From Ancylothrix sp. D3o (GTDB lineage Bacteria; Cyanobacteriota; Cyanobacteriia; Cyanobacteriales; Oscillatoriaceae), in assembly GCF_025370775.1 (NCBI RefSeq), contig NZ_JAMXEX010000007.1:1-64000 (forward strand): DNA of 64,000 nt, written 5' to 3'. A program made the position numbers and the translations under genes. Below the pieces are notes generated by a model. It had not been told where the DNA came from, searched no databases, and worked only from the letters and a program-made list of their open reading frames with translations. This document shows, one piece after another, positions 25,746 through 35,300 of the stretch; position 1 is the first letter of the stretch, and each line of letters begins with the position of its first letter.

Positions 25746-26597
25746 ATGGCATTTAATATTAGTTTATCCATGCTTGCGGTAGCGGGAAAAGTTGCTTGGA
25801 AAAAAGCAAAACCAATTGTGATGCGGGATGTATTTTTGCTTCCGTTGGCAGGTTTTACCGGCATTATTTTATTGTGGTGGATAGTTGCTCTTTTCAACAG
25901 TGAATTAATGCCTACTCCCCTCCAAGCATTAATTGCTAATTGGGATTATATCAGTAACCCATTCTATCAACGAGGGCCAGGCGATTTAGGCATTGGTTGG
26001 TTACTTATCGCCAGCATTCGCCGTGTTTTACTCGGATTTGGATTAGGGGCTCTTGTTGCTATCCCTTTAGGCTTTTTAATTGGAATGTCAAAAAAAGCCA
26101 TGATGGCCTTAAATCCAATTATTCAAATCTTCAAGCCGGTTTCCCCCCTAGCATGGCTACCCATTGCCTTAGCTATCTTTAACCTTGCCGAGCCTTCAGC
26201 AATTTTTGTGATATTTATCACCTCCTTATGGCCGACAATTATTAACACCGCCTTGGGAGTTTCTAGCGTTTCCAAAGACTATTTAGACGTGGCGCAAGTC
26301 CTCGAAATGCCACGCTGGAGACAAATTACTAAAATCATTTGGCCGGCTAGTTTACCCTATATCTTCACCGGCCTGAGAATCAGCTTAGGAATAGCCTGGA
26401 TAGTCATTGTTGCCGTCGAAATGCTCACCGGCGGAATTGGCATCGGATTTTTTGTCTGGGATGAATGGAGCCGGTTAAATTTAAGCTCCGTTTTTCTGGC
26501 CATATTTGTAATTGGATTAACCGGCCTAATTTTAGATTGGGGAGTAGGCAAACTTCAAGAACTCATCACCCACCGACGCACCGTAGCAAGCCGTTAA
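25746..26597 (+). CDS. ABC transporter permease, nitrate/bicarbonate/sulfonate family
   Basis: A 283-residue inner-membrane permease with about six helices and the family's EAA-like loop (DYLDVAQVLEMPRWRQITKIIWPASLPYIFTGL near residues 178-210). It belongs to the group of NrtB, CmpB, SsuC and TauC. ATG at 25746 has the excellent ribosome site AGAGGAGG six bases upstream. It is the first gene of an operon with the binding protein (28 bases later), ATPase and universal stress protein genes, all after riboswitch 2. Substrate cannot be deduced. Confidence 0.9.
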   Translation: MAFNISLSMLAVAGKVAWKKAKPIVMRDVFLLPLAGFTGIILLWWIVALFNSELMPTPLQALIANWDYISNPFYQRGPGDLGIGWLLIASIRRVLLGFGLGALVAIPLGFLIGMSKKAMMALNPIIQIFKPVSPLAWLPIALAIFNLAEPSAIFVIFITSLWPTIINTALGVSSVSKDYLDVAQVLEMPRWRQITKIIWPASLPYIFTGLRISLGIAWIVIVAVEMLTGGIGIGFFVWDEWSRLNLSSVFLAIFVIGLTGLILDWGVGKLQELITHRRTVASR

Positions 26598-26625
26598 AAA
26601 ATCCTCAAAAAATTAAAGCAAAAAA

Positions 26626-28080
26626 ATGAATCAGCCTCCTCAATATAGCCGGCGAAAATTTCTCACAGGAATTACCGCAGCAACGGCAGGAATTGCCCTA
26701 TCTTCCTGCGCCATAAACGCCGACCGCTCAGCCAAAGGAATCACCGACGAAGCAGCCGCAATAGAACCCGTAATCAAAGCTGAAGAACTCGAAAAACCAG
26801 ACCTAACAATTGGCTATGTTCCTGTTAACGACTGCGCTCCCTTTGCTATTGCTTGGAAAAAAGGATTTTTCCGCAAATATGGCTTAAATGTTCGCCTCAA
26901 CCGTGAAGCAAGCTGGGCCACATCCCGCGACGGAATTATCTTCGGACGCCTCGACGCTTCCCCCGTTGTCTCCGGCGCCGTCACCAACGCTCGCATCGGT
27001 GCAGAAGGCGCACGCCACGCTCCTTTATGTGCAGCAATGACGATTCACCGGCACGGAAATGCCATCACCATGAATCGAAAAATGTGGGATTTTGGCATTC
27101 GTCCCTGGTACGAATACAAACAAAAATATGGCGAGAGAGCCTTAGAAGAATTTGGCAAACAATTCCGCGCCTATTTTGACAGCCAAACCCCAGAAAATCG
27201 CGTTTGGGCTGTAGTTTTAAGCTCGTCGATTTATGAATACTTTATCCGCTATTTATCCGCAGCAGCCGGAGTAGATCCAATCAAAGAATTTCGGATCATT
27301 ATTGTTCCGCCGCCGCAGATGGTAACAAACGTGCGAATAGGTGCCATGCAAGCTTATATGGTGGCCGAACCTTGGAACACTCGCGCTATTTATGAAAAAG
27401 CTTCTAACGGCGATGAAGGAATAGGATTTAGCTTTGCTCAAGGTAAAGAAATTTGGCTGGGGCACCCAGATAGACTTTTGGGGGTGATGGAATCTTTCAT
27501 CGCAAATTATCCTAAAACTTACCGAAGTTTGCTCAAAGCAATGATCGAAGCTTGCCGGTATTGTGGCGATCCAAATAACCGCGCCGAAGTGGCAAAATTG
27601 CTCACAGAACGCTCCTTTACTGGGGCAAAACCGAAAAAGGGGCCGGTGGATAAATTCACTGCACCGGCCATTGTTGGCGATTATAACTACGGGGGTTTTG
27701 ATGGACAAAAGCGGATTATTTCCTCTGATGATGGAACCATATTTTTTGACATTCCTGATAACATTCCTCACCTTCCCAACGAAAACTCAACCTTTATGTG
27801 GCGTTCTCGCAGTTTGTGGTTAATGACTCAAGCTGCTCGCTGGGGACAAATTAAAGAAATACCCAAAGATGCCGATAAAATTGCCGAAAAAGGTTGGAGA
27901 ACCGATATTTACCGAGAAGTCACAAAAGAGATGGGAATTCCCTCGCCAGACGAAGACTTCAAAATCGAGTCTCCAGAGCTATTTATAGACAATAAAGGCT
28001 TTGATCCGAGCGATCCTGTTGGCTATCTCAAAAGCTTTGAAATTCGCGCTAACCGGCCCCAAAATTTCTTTTTTTCTTAA
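26626..28080 (+). CDS. CmpA/NrtA-like ABC transporter substrate-binding lipoprotein
   Basis: A 484-residue binding protein. Its leader starts MNQPPQYSRRKFLTGITAAT, a twin-arginine signal, and ends at the lipobox ALSSC, so a folded, lipid-anchored protein is expected. The body resembles NrtA/CmpA: LTIGYVPVNDCAPFAIAWKKGFF (about residues 60-82), VVSGAVTNARIGAEG and AYMVAEPWNTRAIYEK (about 245-260). These families bind nitrate, bicarbonate or related small anions. Closeness to CmpA/NrtA is by overall pattern; ligand-pocket residues were not compared. It sits between permease and ATPase genes of one operon. Confidence 0.88.
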   Translation: MNQPPQYSRRKFLTGITAATAGIALSSCAINADRSAKGITDEAAAIEPVIKAEELEKPDLTIGYVPVNDCAPFAIAWKKGFFRKYGLNVRLNREASWATSRDGIIFGRLDASPVVSGAVTNARIGAEGARHAPLCAAMTIHRHGNAITMNRKMWDFGIRPWYEYKQKYGERALEEFGKQFRAYFDSQTPENRVWAVVLSSSIYEYFIRYLSAAAGVDPIKEFRIIIVPPPQMVTNVRIGAMQAYMVAEPWNTRAIYEKASNGDEGIGFSFAQGKEIWLGHPDRLLGVMESFIANYPKTYRSLLKAMIEACRYCGDPNNRAEVAKLLTERSFTGAKPKKGPVDKFTAPAIVGDYNYGGFDGQKRIISSDDGTIFFDIPDNIPHLPNENSTFMWRSRSLWLMTQAARWGQIKEIPKDADKIAEKGWRTDIYREVTKEMGIPSPDEDFKIESPELFIDNKGFDPSDPVGYLKSFEIRANRPQNFFFS

Positions 28081-28104
28081 TTTCACTTTATCTTAGCAAA
28101 AACC

Positions 28105-28938
28105 ATGACTTCCTACACCTACAGCAACGTAAACGAACAAATCGGCTCTCAAAATGCTTTTCTGGAAATAGACAACGTTACCAAATCTTACACCAATGCA
28201 GAAGGCAAAGAATCTGTAATTTTAGATGGTGTGAGTTTAAATGTTGCTGAAAATGAATATATTTCGGTAATTGGACACTCTGGCTGCGGCAAATCTACGC
28301 TGTTAAAAATAGTGGCCGGTTTGGAAAAAGCCACAAGTGGATCAGTGCGATTAGATGGCAGAGAAATCCGCAAACCAGGGGCGGAAAGAATGATGGTTTT
28401 TCAACATTATGGATTGCTTCCTTGGCTGACGGTGCGCGAAAATATCCGCCTGGCAATTGATGAAGTTTTGAAAAATGCTACCAAAGCCGAAAAAATAAGT
28501 CTTGTCAATGAACACCTGGCAATGGTAAACTTAACACCAGCAGCCGATAAGTATCCCGATGAAATTTCTGGGGGCATGAAACAGCGGGTTGGAATTGCTC
28601 GCGCCTTAGCAATTCGCCCAAAAATGTTATTAATGGATGAACCTTTTGGCGCACTGGATGCACTGACACGCGGAAAGTTACAAAAACAGGTGCTAGATAT
28701 TTGGGAAAACCATCGGCAAGCTGTAATGATGATTACCCACGATGTAGATGAGGCAATTTATATGTCAGACCGCATCGTAATGATGACCAATGGCCCCGCC
28801 GCCACAATTGGGGAGATATTAGAGGTGCCTTTTTCCCATCCCCGTGATCGCCATGAATTACGAGAATCAAAGGAATATTACGAACTTCGTAATCATGCCT
28901 TGGATTTTCTGGATCGCTACTTCAACTCAGAAGATTAA
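28105..28938 (+). CDS. ABC transporter ATP-binding protein, nitrate/taurine family
   Basis: A 277-residue ATPase that powers the adjacent permease. Walker A is GHSGCGKST (about residues 57-65), the Q loop MMVFQHYGLLPWL, the signature ISGGMKQRVGIARAL and Walker B LLMDEPFGALD followed by MMITHDVDEAIYMSDR. It is the NrtD/CmpD/SsuB type: a single nucleotide-binding domain without the binding-protein-like C-terminal extension of NrtC/CmpC, and no such fused second ATPase is nearby. It is the third gene of the riboswitch 2 operon. Confidence 0.93.
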   Translation: MTSYTYSNVNEQIGSQNAFLEIDNVTKSYTNAEGKESVILDGVSLNVAENEYISVIGHSGCGKSTLLKIVAGLEKATSGSVRLDGREIRKPGAERMMVFQHYGLLPWLTVRENIRLAIDEVLKNATKAEKISLVNEHLAMVNLTPAADKYPDEISGGMKQRVGIARALAIRPKMLLMDEPFGALDALTRGKLQKQVLDIWENHRQAVMMITHDVDEAIYMSDRIVMMTNGPAATIGEILEVPFSHPRDRHELRESKEYYELRNHALDFLDRYFNSED

Positions 28939-29138
28939 GCTAAAATAAAATTAGCTTCAATAAGTGAGCCTGTGTCTGCCCGCGTCGATGTAACTGAGAC
29001 TACAAAAAACAGTTACTTTGATCTAGCCATACCATTTTGGAGTTTAGAGAAAAAAATCGAAAATCTAAAATCCAAAATTTAAAATACCCAGGCTCACATC
29101 GCCTCAGTCCATTCTTTGATTTGAGAGAGGTTAAAGCT

Positions 29139-29891
29139 GTGAAGATCAAGCCAATGTTAGCGCGTCTGGAAAGTGCAATGGGTTGCCGCGATTTAATCGA
29201 GCAAATGCTATTGTTACCAGAACCAGCTAACCCAATTTCAGACAAGGAAAAAAACCCAAAATCGATTAATTTAGTTGTTGGCTACAGCAGTTCGCCTCGC
29301 AGTCAAACGGCCCTTGATCTAACTTTGTGGATCGCCCATCAAACCCGCCTCGCCACACAAAAACAAGTAACTGTTCAAGTGGTTTATGTAGTTGATGAAA
29401 GCTTGTCTCCAGAATCGCCCAATTTTTTCAGTTCTAGCGATGAACTAGAGGCATTAAATGAAGAAAAATTTTTAGAAACTGAAGTCAGAAATGCGGCAAT
29501 TTCTGCCAAGTCTGTAGCCGTGCAAAATAAAAATAAATGGCTGACGGCAAGCCGGCAAAAAGCAACTTCAGATCGGCGCAACTACAAAACCAAGTTTTTT
29601 GGCGGCAATTCCTTGGAACAAGCCGACAGAATTTTATGGCAAGCACGGTGTTTAGCTGAAGAGTGGCGAGGTTCATTTAAAGCTCATTTACGTTTTGGCA
29701 ATCTTGCCGGTGAATTGCGAAAAGTTGTAGAGGAAGAAAGCGCAGAATTACTGTTTTTGGGTTGTGATTCTTCCACCCATGCAATTGTACAAAAATTGGG
29801 CAAAAACTTTCCCTGTGCCGTTTTAGGTATTCCTAAAAGCATGAATACGCAAGACCCCTTTGCTTCTTGTGCAAGCAATGCTTTGGTTTAA
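29139..29891 (+). CDS. Universal stress protein family, single domain with inserts
   Basis: A cytoplasmic protein of about 251 residues. The core shows a USP fold: NLVVGYSSSPRSQTALDLTLWIAHQTRL (strand, loop, helix) and the C-terminal VVEEESAELLFLGCDSSTHAIVQKLGKNFPCAVLGIP, with a long Lys/Asn-rich insert in the middle. GTG at 29139 with GAGAGAGG eight bases upstream is the best start; ATG at 29154 is possible. A longer frame from 29037 runs through A/T-rich heptamer repeats and is rejected. It follows the ABC ATPase gene by 200 bases. USP domains often bind ATP or AMP and sometimes c-di-AMP, which would fit its position after a c-di-AMP riboswitch, though binding here is inference. Confidence 0.75.
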   Translation: MKIKPMLARLESAMGCRDLIEQMLLLPEPANPISDKEKNPKSINLVVGYSSSPRSQTALDLTLWIAHQTRLATQKQVTVQVVYVVDESLSPESPNFFSSSDELEALNEEKFLETEVRNAAISAKSVAVQNKNKWLTASRQKATSDRRNYKTKFFGGNSLEQADRILWQARCLAEEWRGSFKAHLRFGNLAGELRKVVEEESAELLFLGCDSSTHAIVQKLGKNFPCAVLGIPKSMNTQDPFASCASNALV

Positions 29892-29922
29892 AAGATTGCC
29901 GGTCACATAACTGGGGTACACG

Positions 29923-29958
29923 AAAAGCCCGGTTTCTTTAAGTAGAAGCCGGGTTTTT
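29923..29958 (+). terminator. Terminator after the universal stress protein gene
   Basis: An imperfect stem AAAGCCCGGTTTCT / AGAAGCCGGGTT is followed by TTT; it closes the riboswitch 2 operon. Confidence 0.7.
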
Positions 29959-30060
29959 GGCAGACCGCAATATCTCCTGTGGTTAACCTGTGGCAAGCAA
30001 GCAAAATTGTTAAAATTTAATAAACCTAGCCAAAAATAGACAAACTTGTGCCGATAATCT

Positions 30061-30666
30061 ATGCACCTAAAATTCTCCAGAGACATTGAGAAACTGTTAA
30101 AACAACTTTCCGACAAACCCCTAACCGTCTCCGACATTCTGGCAGAAACATCAGAACGCGGATTTAGCCTCGTGATCGGCTTGTTGGTATTGCCGTTTTT
30201 ATTCCCGATGCCGCCTGGTTTCACGGCGATTTTAGGGGCCGGTTCCCTGTTATTAGGGTTGCAAATGGCCTTGGGCCGGCGTACCCCTTGGTTGCCTAAA
30301 AAAATCGCCCGTTTTCGATTTCCCCACAAATTTGTTTTATTGTTATTAAGTAACCTCAAACGTGGCACCGGCTGGATAGAAAAGATCGCTAAACCCCGGT
30401 GGAAAAAACTCGCCGACCACCCTTATGCTTGGAGGTTTAACGGCATCTGCATTGCATGGCTAACCATCTTATTAATGTTGCCAATTCCCTTTACAAATCC
30501 CATTCCCACCCTTGCCATTTTATTATTTGTTATTGCCACAATGGAATCGGATGGTTTGCTCATTTGCTTTAGCTACATTCTAACCGGCTTAATTAGCTTG
30601 TTATTCATTTTAGCCGGTGACTTTTTGGTGCAACTTATCAACAGAATACCCAGTTTAATGCAATAA
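30061..30666 (+). CDS. ExoD family membrane protein
   Basis: A 201-residue protein of the ExoD family, named for a Rhizobium gene affecting exopolysaccharide and alkali tolerance. It has the characteristic N-terminus (KPLTVSDILAETSERGFSLVIGLLVLPFLFPMPPGFTAILG) and about four membrane helices, with a further pair of helices around residues 135-160 and 168-190. Biochemical function is not established for the family. It stands alone between two terminators and follows the c-di-AMP-regulated block, so an osmotic or envelope role would be consistent but is unproven. Confidence 0.88.
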   Translation: MHLKFSRDIEKLLKQLSDKPLTVSDILAETSERGFSLVIGLLVLPFLFPMPPGFTAILGAGSLLLGLQMALGRRTPWLPKKIARFRFPHKFVLLLLSNLKRGTGWIEKIAKPRWKKLADHPYAWRFNGICIAWLTILLMLPIPFTNPIPTLAILLFVIATMESDGLLICFSYILTGLISLLFILAGDFLVQLINRIPSLMQ

Positions 30667-30691
30667 AATAATCTGGAGCTATGACCAATAA

Positions 30692-30722
30692 AACCTCGCC
30701 CTAAAAACTCTGGGGCGGGTTT
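30692..30722 (+). terminator. Terminator after the ExoD gene
   Basis: AACCTCGCCC pairs imperfectly with GGGGCGGGTT around a short loop, followed by TATAT. Confidence 0.6.
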
Positions 30723-30723
30723 A

Positions 30724-30807
30724 TATAGCATTTTTCTATCTGCTGACCCCCCCTTGACCTCCCCCGGGGGGTTGTTTTTGTACTTGATGAGATTGAAAAA
30801 CGCTATA
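30724..30807. mobile_element. MITE-like hairpin element
   Basis: TATAGCATTTTTCTATC (30724-30740) and GATTGAAAAACGCTATA (30791-30807) are inverted repeats matching at about 15 of 17 positions. They enclose a second GC-rich stem (ACCCCCC / GGGGGGT, 30746-30772). The 84-base size, terminal inverted repeats and TA-rich ends suit a miniature mobile element. No transposase is adjacent. Confidence 0.5.
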
Positions 30808-30836
30808 AGGAATTCAGCCCAGGTCTAATTTTTGGA

Positions 30837-32336
30837 TCAAGCTGATATCGATAATATCTGAGATTGATGGCGAATAGGAATCTGAATAGTAAACTCTGTC
30901 CCACTGCCTGGTACAGAAACACACTCCAAGATTCCCCCGTGTTTTTCCACTATAATTTGCCAACTAATTGACAATCCAATCCCCGTACCCTTACCAGGGG
31001 GTTTTGTCGTAAAAAACGGGTTAAATACATGGCGGCGAACTTCATCCGATATCCCTGGCCCATTGTCTTTAATTCGGATAGTTACGCCATTGTTACTGGT
31101 GACTTGTGTGCTAATACAAATAACACTGGGATTCTCTTCAATTTCTTTTGGTGATCTTTGTTTGTTCCACTCCTCAAGAGCATCAATTGCGTTTACCAGT
31201 ATATTCATAAATACCTGATTCATTTCTCCTGCATAACACTCAACTTGTGGCAGGTTTGATGAATACTCACGCACTACTTTAATTGCGGGATAGTCTGACT
31301 TAAATTTCAGTCGGCTATGTAAAATCATCAGAGTGCTATCAATGCCTTCGTGAAGGTTAACAACACTCATTTCAAATGCTTCTTGCCGTGCGAAGTGGCG
31401 CAAAGATAAAACAATTTCCCGAATGCGATCAGCGCCTAATTGCATCGATTTGAACATCTTGGGAAAGTCGTTTTTAATAAAATCTATCTCCTTTACTTCG
31501 CTTTCTTCTTGTATCTCTTCAGGAGGATTGGGATAATATTTTTCGTAAAGCTCAAGGATATTGATTAAATTTTTTGAATATTCCAAGGCATAAGTAAGAT
31601 TCCCATAAATAAAATTAACTGGATTATTTATTTCATGGGCAACACCGGCCACAAGCTGACCCAGAGCAGACATTTTTTCACTTTGAATAAGTTGGCGTTG
31701 AACCTGGCTGAGTTCGCGCAGGGAATTTTCAAGTTGTAGAGCCTTCTGGCGCTCGCGCGCTTCCGATGCTTGCAAAGCGGCTTCAGCAAGTTTGCGTTCA
31801 ACAATCTCCTGTTTGAGCCATTCATTTGCTTGGGAAAGTTCAATTGTTCGGGCTTCTACTCGCGCCTCTAGTTCTTGTGCCAAAACTTGCAGATCCGCCT
31901 GCGCTCTCTCACGCTCAACAATTTGCGCCTGAAGCTTTTTAGTTAAATTACGCAGATTGAGGTGTGTGGTAGCTCGAGCTAAAACTTCTTCATGTTGGAG
32001 AGGTTTAGTAATATAATCAACAGCCCCTACATTAAAACCTTTGACTTTGCTTTCTGTATCGTCTAGCGCCGTCATAAAAATTACGGGGATATCTTTAGTT
32101 AACTCATTTGCTTTCAGGTGTTGACAAGTTTCAAATCCGTCCATTTCCGGCATCAAAACATCTAACAAAATTAAATCCGGCTGAGAATATTGAACTTTTT
32201 TTAAAGCGCTAGGCCCACTGCGAGCTACCCAAACAGTGAAGCCAGCACTACTCAAAAAATCTAATACTGAACCCAAATTAGTCGGCGTATCATCAACAAT
32301 TAAAATGTTTCCTCGGTCTAAAGATTGGCTATTCAT
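30837..32336 (-). CDS. Response-regulator/histidine-kinase hybrid (REC, coiled coil, HisKA, HATPase)
   Basis: A 499-residue cytoplasmic kinase. An N-terminal receiver (ILIVDDTPTN; phospho-Asp in LILLDVLMPEMDGFE) is followed by a coiled coil at about residues 125-215, a HisKA segment with the phosphorylated His in GVAHEINNPVNF and an ATPase domain with NILVNAIDALEEW, IKDNGPGISDEV and GKGTGIGLSIS. It has no membrane helix, so it is driven through its receiver. It starts 9 bases after the 2018-residue kinase gene ends on the same strand. The pair is probably cotranscribed and may form a phosphorelay from the larger kinase. Confidence 0.93.
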   Translation of the reverse strand: MNSQSLDRGNILIVDDTPTNLGSVLDFLSSAGFTVWVARSGPSALKKVQYSQPDLILLDVLMPEMDGFETCQHLKANELTKDIPVIFMTALDDTESKVKGFNVGAVDYITKPLQHEEVLARATTHLNLRNLTKKLQAQIVERERAQADLQVLAQELEARVEARTIELSQANEWLKQEIVERKLAEAALQASEARERQKALQLENSLRELSQVQRQLIQSEKMSALGQLVAGVAHEINNPVNFIYGNLTYALEYSKNLINILELYEKYYPNPPEEIQEESEVKEIDFIKNDFPKMFKSMQLGADRIREIVLSLRHFARQEAFEMSVVNLHEGIDSTLMILHSRLKFKSDYPAIKVVREYSSNLPQVECYAGEMNQVFMNILVNAIDALEEWNKQRSPKEIEENPSVICISTQVTSNNGVTIRIKDNGPGISDEVRRHVFNPFFTTKPPGKGTGIGLSISWQIIVEKHGGILECVSVPGSGTEFTIQIPIRHQSQILSISA

Positions 32337-32345
32337 TATTATTCC

Positions 32346-35300
32346 TCATCTAAATTGTTGTACAAATTCTATTAACTTGTCTTCTTCAAAGCTTTTAGCT
32401 AATTCTATCAAGTGATTGGCAAAAGCTGCATAACGCCTATCCATTGCTTCCAGCTTCTTAGCGCGCTGCTCAATAGTGAGGAGTTCACCTTTCATAGCTA
32501 AATCGAACAAAACTGCAACTTCTTCGGAAGGGGGAGCAATTATTTCTTGGGGTTGGATTTGGGAAGGGGGCGCACTGAAGATTCCTTGAGAAGTAAAAGT
32601 TGTTTTATCCTCATAAATCCATTGCAAATTTAAATGGTGGCCCAAGCATTCTAATAACTCTTCTGCCCGAATTGGTTTAAGGAGAAAAGCGTTGCAACCA
32701 GCTAGACAACTTTCTTGGGCATCAGAAGATAAAATGCTCGCAGAAGTTCCAATCAAAATTACATTTTTTAAGTGAGTATTTTTTCTTATTTGCCTTACCG
32801 CTTCAAAGCCATCCATTACGGGCATTACTAAGTCTATTATAATACAGTCTGGCTGAAATAATAGCGCCTTATTCACGCCGTCTTGACCATCGCTGGCTTC
32901 CATCAATTCAAACCCAATAGGGGCTAAAAGATTTACGAGTACAGACCGGTTTTCCCAGCGATCATCAACGACTAAAACTTTCTTTTTAGGGCCAGAAAAA
33001 CTCTTGATAACTTTTTCAGTTTCTTTTTGATCATCTTCCCAGTTTTCAGGAATAGGCAACTCTAAATCAAACCAGAAAATACTGCCTTTCCCTGGAGAGC
33101 TTTTAACTTTCAGTTCACTACCCATCATCTCAACTAATTGCCGACTAATTGCTAACCCTAATCCTGTGCCCTCTGTTTGGCGAAATGACCCGCTGGTTTG
33201 CTCGAAGGGCAAAAATATTTTTGATAATTCTTCAGGTTCAATGCCAATCCCTGTGTCTTCTACTTGAAAACGAATTTTTGCAGTTAGGGCTTGCTGCTCG
33301 GCGATTGGTGATGACAAAGATTGCCCAGTTTCCAATCTTTCTACTTTAAAAGTAACGCCTCCTTTATCCGTGAATTTGACGCCATTGCCGAGTAAATTGA
33401 TGATAATTTGCCGTAATCTTTTTTCATCGGCGCGGACGCAAATGGGAAGTGTAGTGAGCGGTTCGTAAATTAAAGAAATCCCCTTTTGTTGAGCGCGGAC
33501 GTGGCAGATTTCAGCAATACCTTGAAGGAAGTCAGACAAATGTAAATCGCTGAGGTAGAGTTCCATTTTCCCAGCTTCGATTTTGGAAAGATCGAGAACA
33601 TCATTAATCAGAGTTAACAAATGTTCGCCACATCGGTGAATAATTTCAACTCCTTTATTTTGCTGTTGATTTAAGTTTTGATCGCGTTTAAGGATTTGAG
33701 CATAACCCAAAATACCGTTGAGGGGGGTGCGAAGTTCGTGGCTCATGTTGGCAAGAAATTGGCTTTTAGCACGGTTTGCCGTTTCTGCTGCTTGTTCGGC
33801 TCGCTGGCGCTCTTTTATTTCTACTTCTAGGCGGGCATTTTTTTCTTGTAATTCCTGCGTTCGTTCTTCTACTTTTCCCTCTAAATTGTGGTTATATTCG
33901 GCTAATTGTTGGTTAGCTTTTTCTAAATTTGCATAGAGTTGGGCATTTTCTAGGGCAATAGCAGCCTGTGCTGACAGCATCCGTAACACTTCCACTCGCT
34001 TCTGGGTAAAAGCGCCCGCCGTCAGATTATTTTCTAGGTAAAGAATTGCGGTAAGTTTGCCTTGATAGATAATCGGCGTACACAGGATAGATTTTGGTTT
34101 TTGTTGGGTAATGTAGGAATCGGTATTAAATATTTCTTCGCGGCTGGCATCGTTTAGCACTACATCTTTTTGAGTTCTAGCAACATAATTTAGCACTGAG
34201 AGAGGTAATTTTTGAGTCGTGGAAACAGGCAAAGATTGCAGCACTTGGACTTCATCTTTATTCCCCGCTGCTTCGATGACAAATTGACCTTCTTTTGGCA
34301 AAATCAGCGCACCCGTTTGAGCACCGGCATTTTCGATCAAAATTTTCATTAACTTATCGAGCAAGTTTGGGAGAATAATTTCGCCAGAAATTGCCTGTGA
34401 AGCTTTCATTACGGTTGCTAAGTCTAAAGCCTCGGAAATCCCCGCGCCTGTAGCCGTAATCGTTCCCTGGAGGGTTTTGAGCGTCGCCTCGCCTGTGTTG
34501 CTGCTGAGCTTTTGGTTGAGGATGCTGGCGAGTAATTGCGGATATCGTTCCTCTAAATCTTCGACTTTAGCTTTAGCACCCCAGCGAATATAGCCATAGT
34601 AAGCATCCGTCATATAAGTTTTAGCAATCTTTTCTCTGCCAAGGAATAACTGAAACTCTGCTGCCAATTCATTCGCTAAAGCTTCTTCTTGAATATATTC
34701 CTGCTCTTTTGCTCCTTTAATTGCTCGTTCGTAATAATCAATTGCTTTTTCATTCTGCCCCAACACCCGCGCTTTTTCTGCTACAACTAAGTCATGCTTA
34801 TGCTGGCAATTCATCGGAGCATGAATTGCCCATTGTTCCATTTTTTCTTGATTTTTATCCACAATATTTAAGTATTGTTCTCGTTCGCGCTCTGAAACAT
34901 TGGGAGATTGAGCTAAAACTGCAAGAGAATAGTAGAAATTGTGTTCCGCATCTATTATCAAACCGCGCACGCCATCTATATACTTTTCTGCTAAAGCGAC
35001 GTTGACAACAGATTGCTCGTAATCTTTAAACAAATAAAATCGCATCGCTTTGGACAGATAAATCATAAAAATAAACATATAATTATTGGTGGCAAGCGTC
35101 GATTGCAAAATCTCTTCTTCATTCAGTATTTCGCCATTACTGAGGCGGTATTCTTCCTGGGATGCGTCGAGTAAATGTAATGTGATTATTCGCAACGACT
35201 TGACGTAAAGACTGTGCAAGCTTTGTTTCAATTTCAGCATTGAATCGAGGTGTTGCGCTTGCTTCTGATTTACAAAGTCTAGCGGTTCCCCAGTAAAAAA

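Noticed and set aside
25746-28938. Naming the ABC operon nrt or cmp
   Set aside because: The fused second ATPase (NrtC/CmpC) is missing and ligand residues were not compared; the riboswitch context argues against standard nitrate or bicarbonate control.
29037-29138. An upstream extension of the universal stress protein
   Set aside because: The extension is encoded by A/T-rich heptamer repeats, while GTG at 29139 has a good ribosome site.
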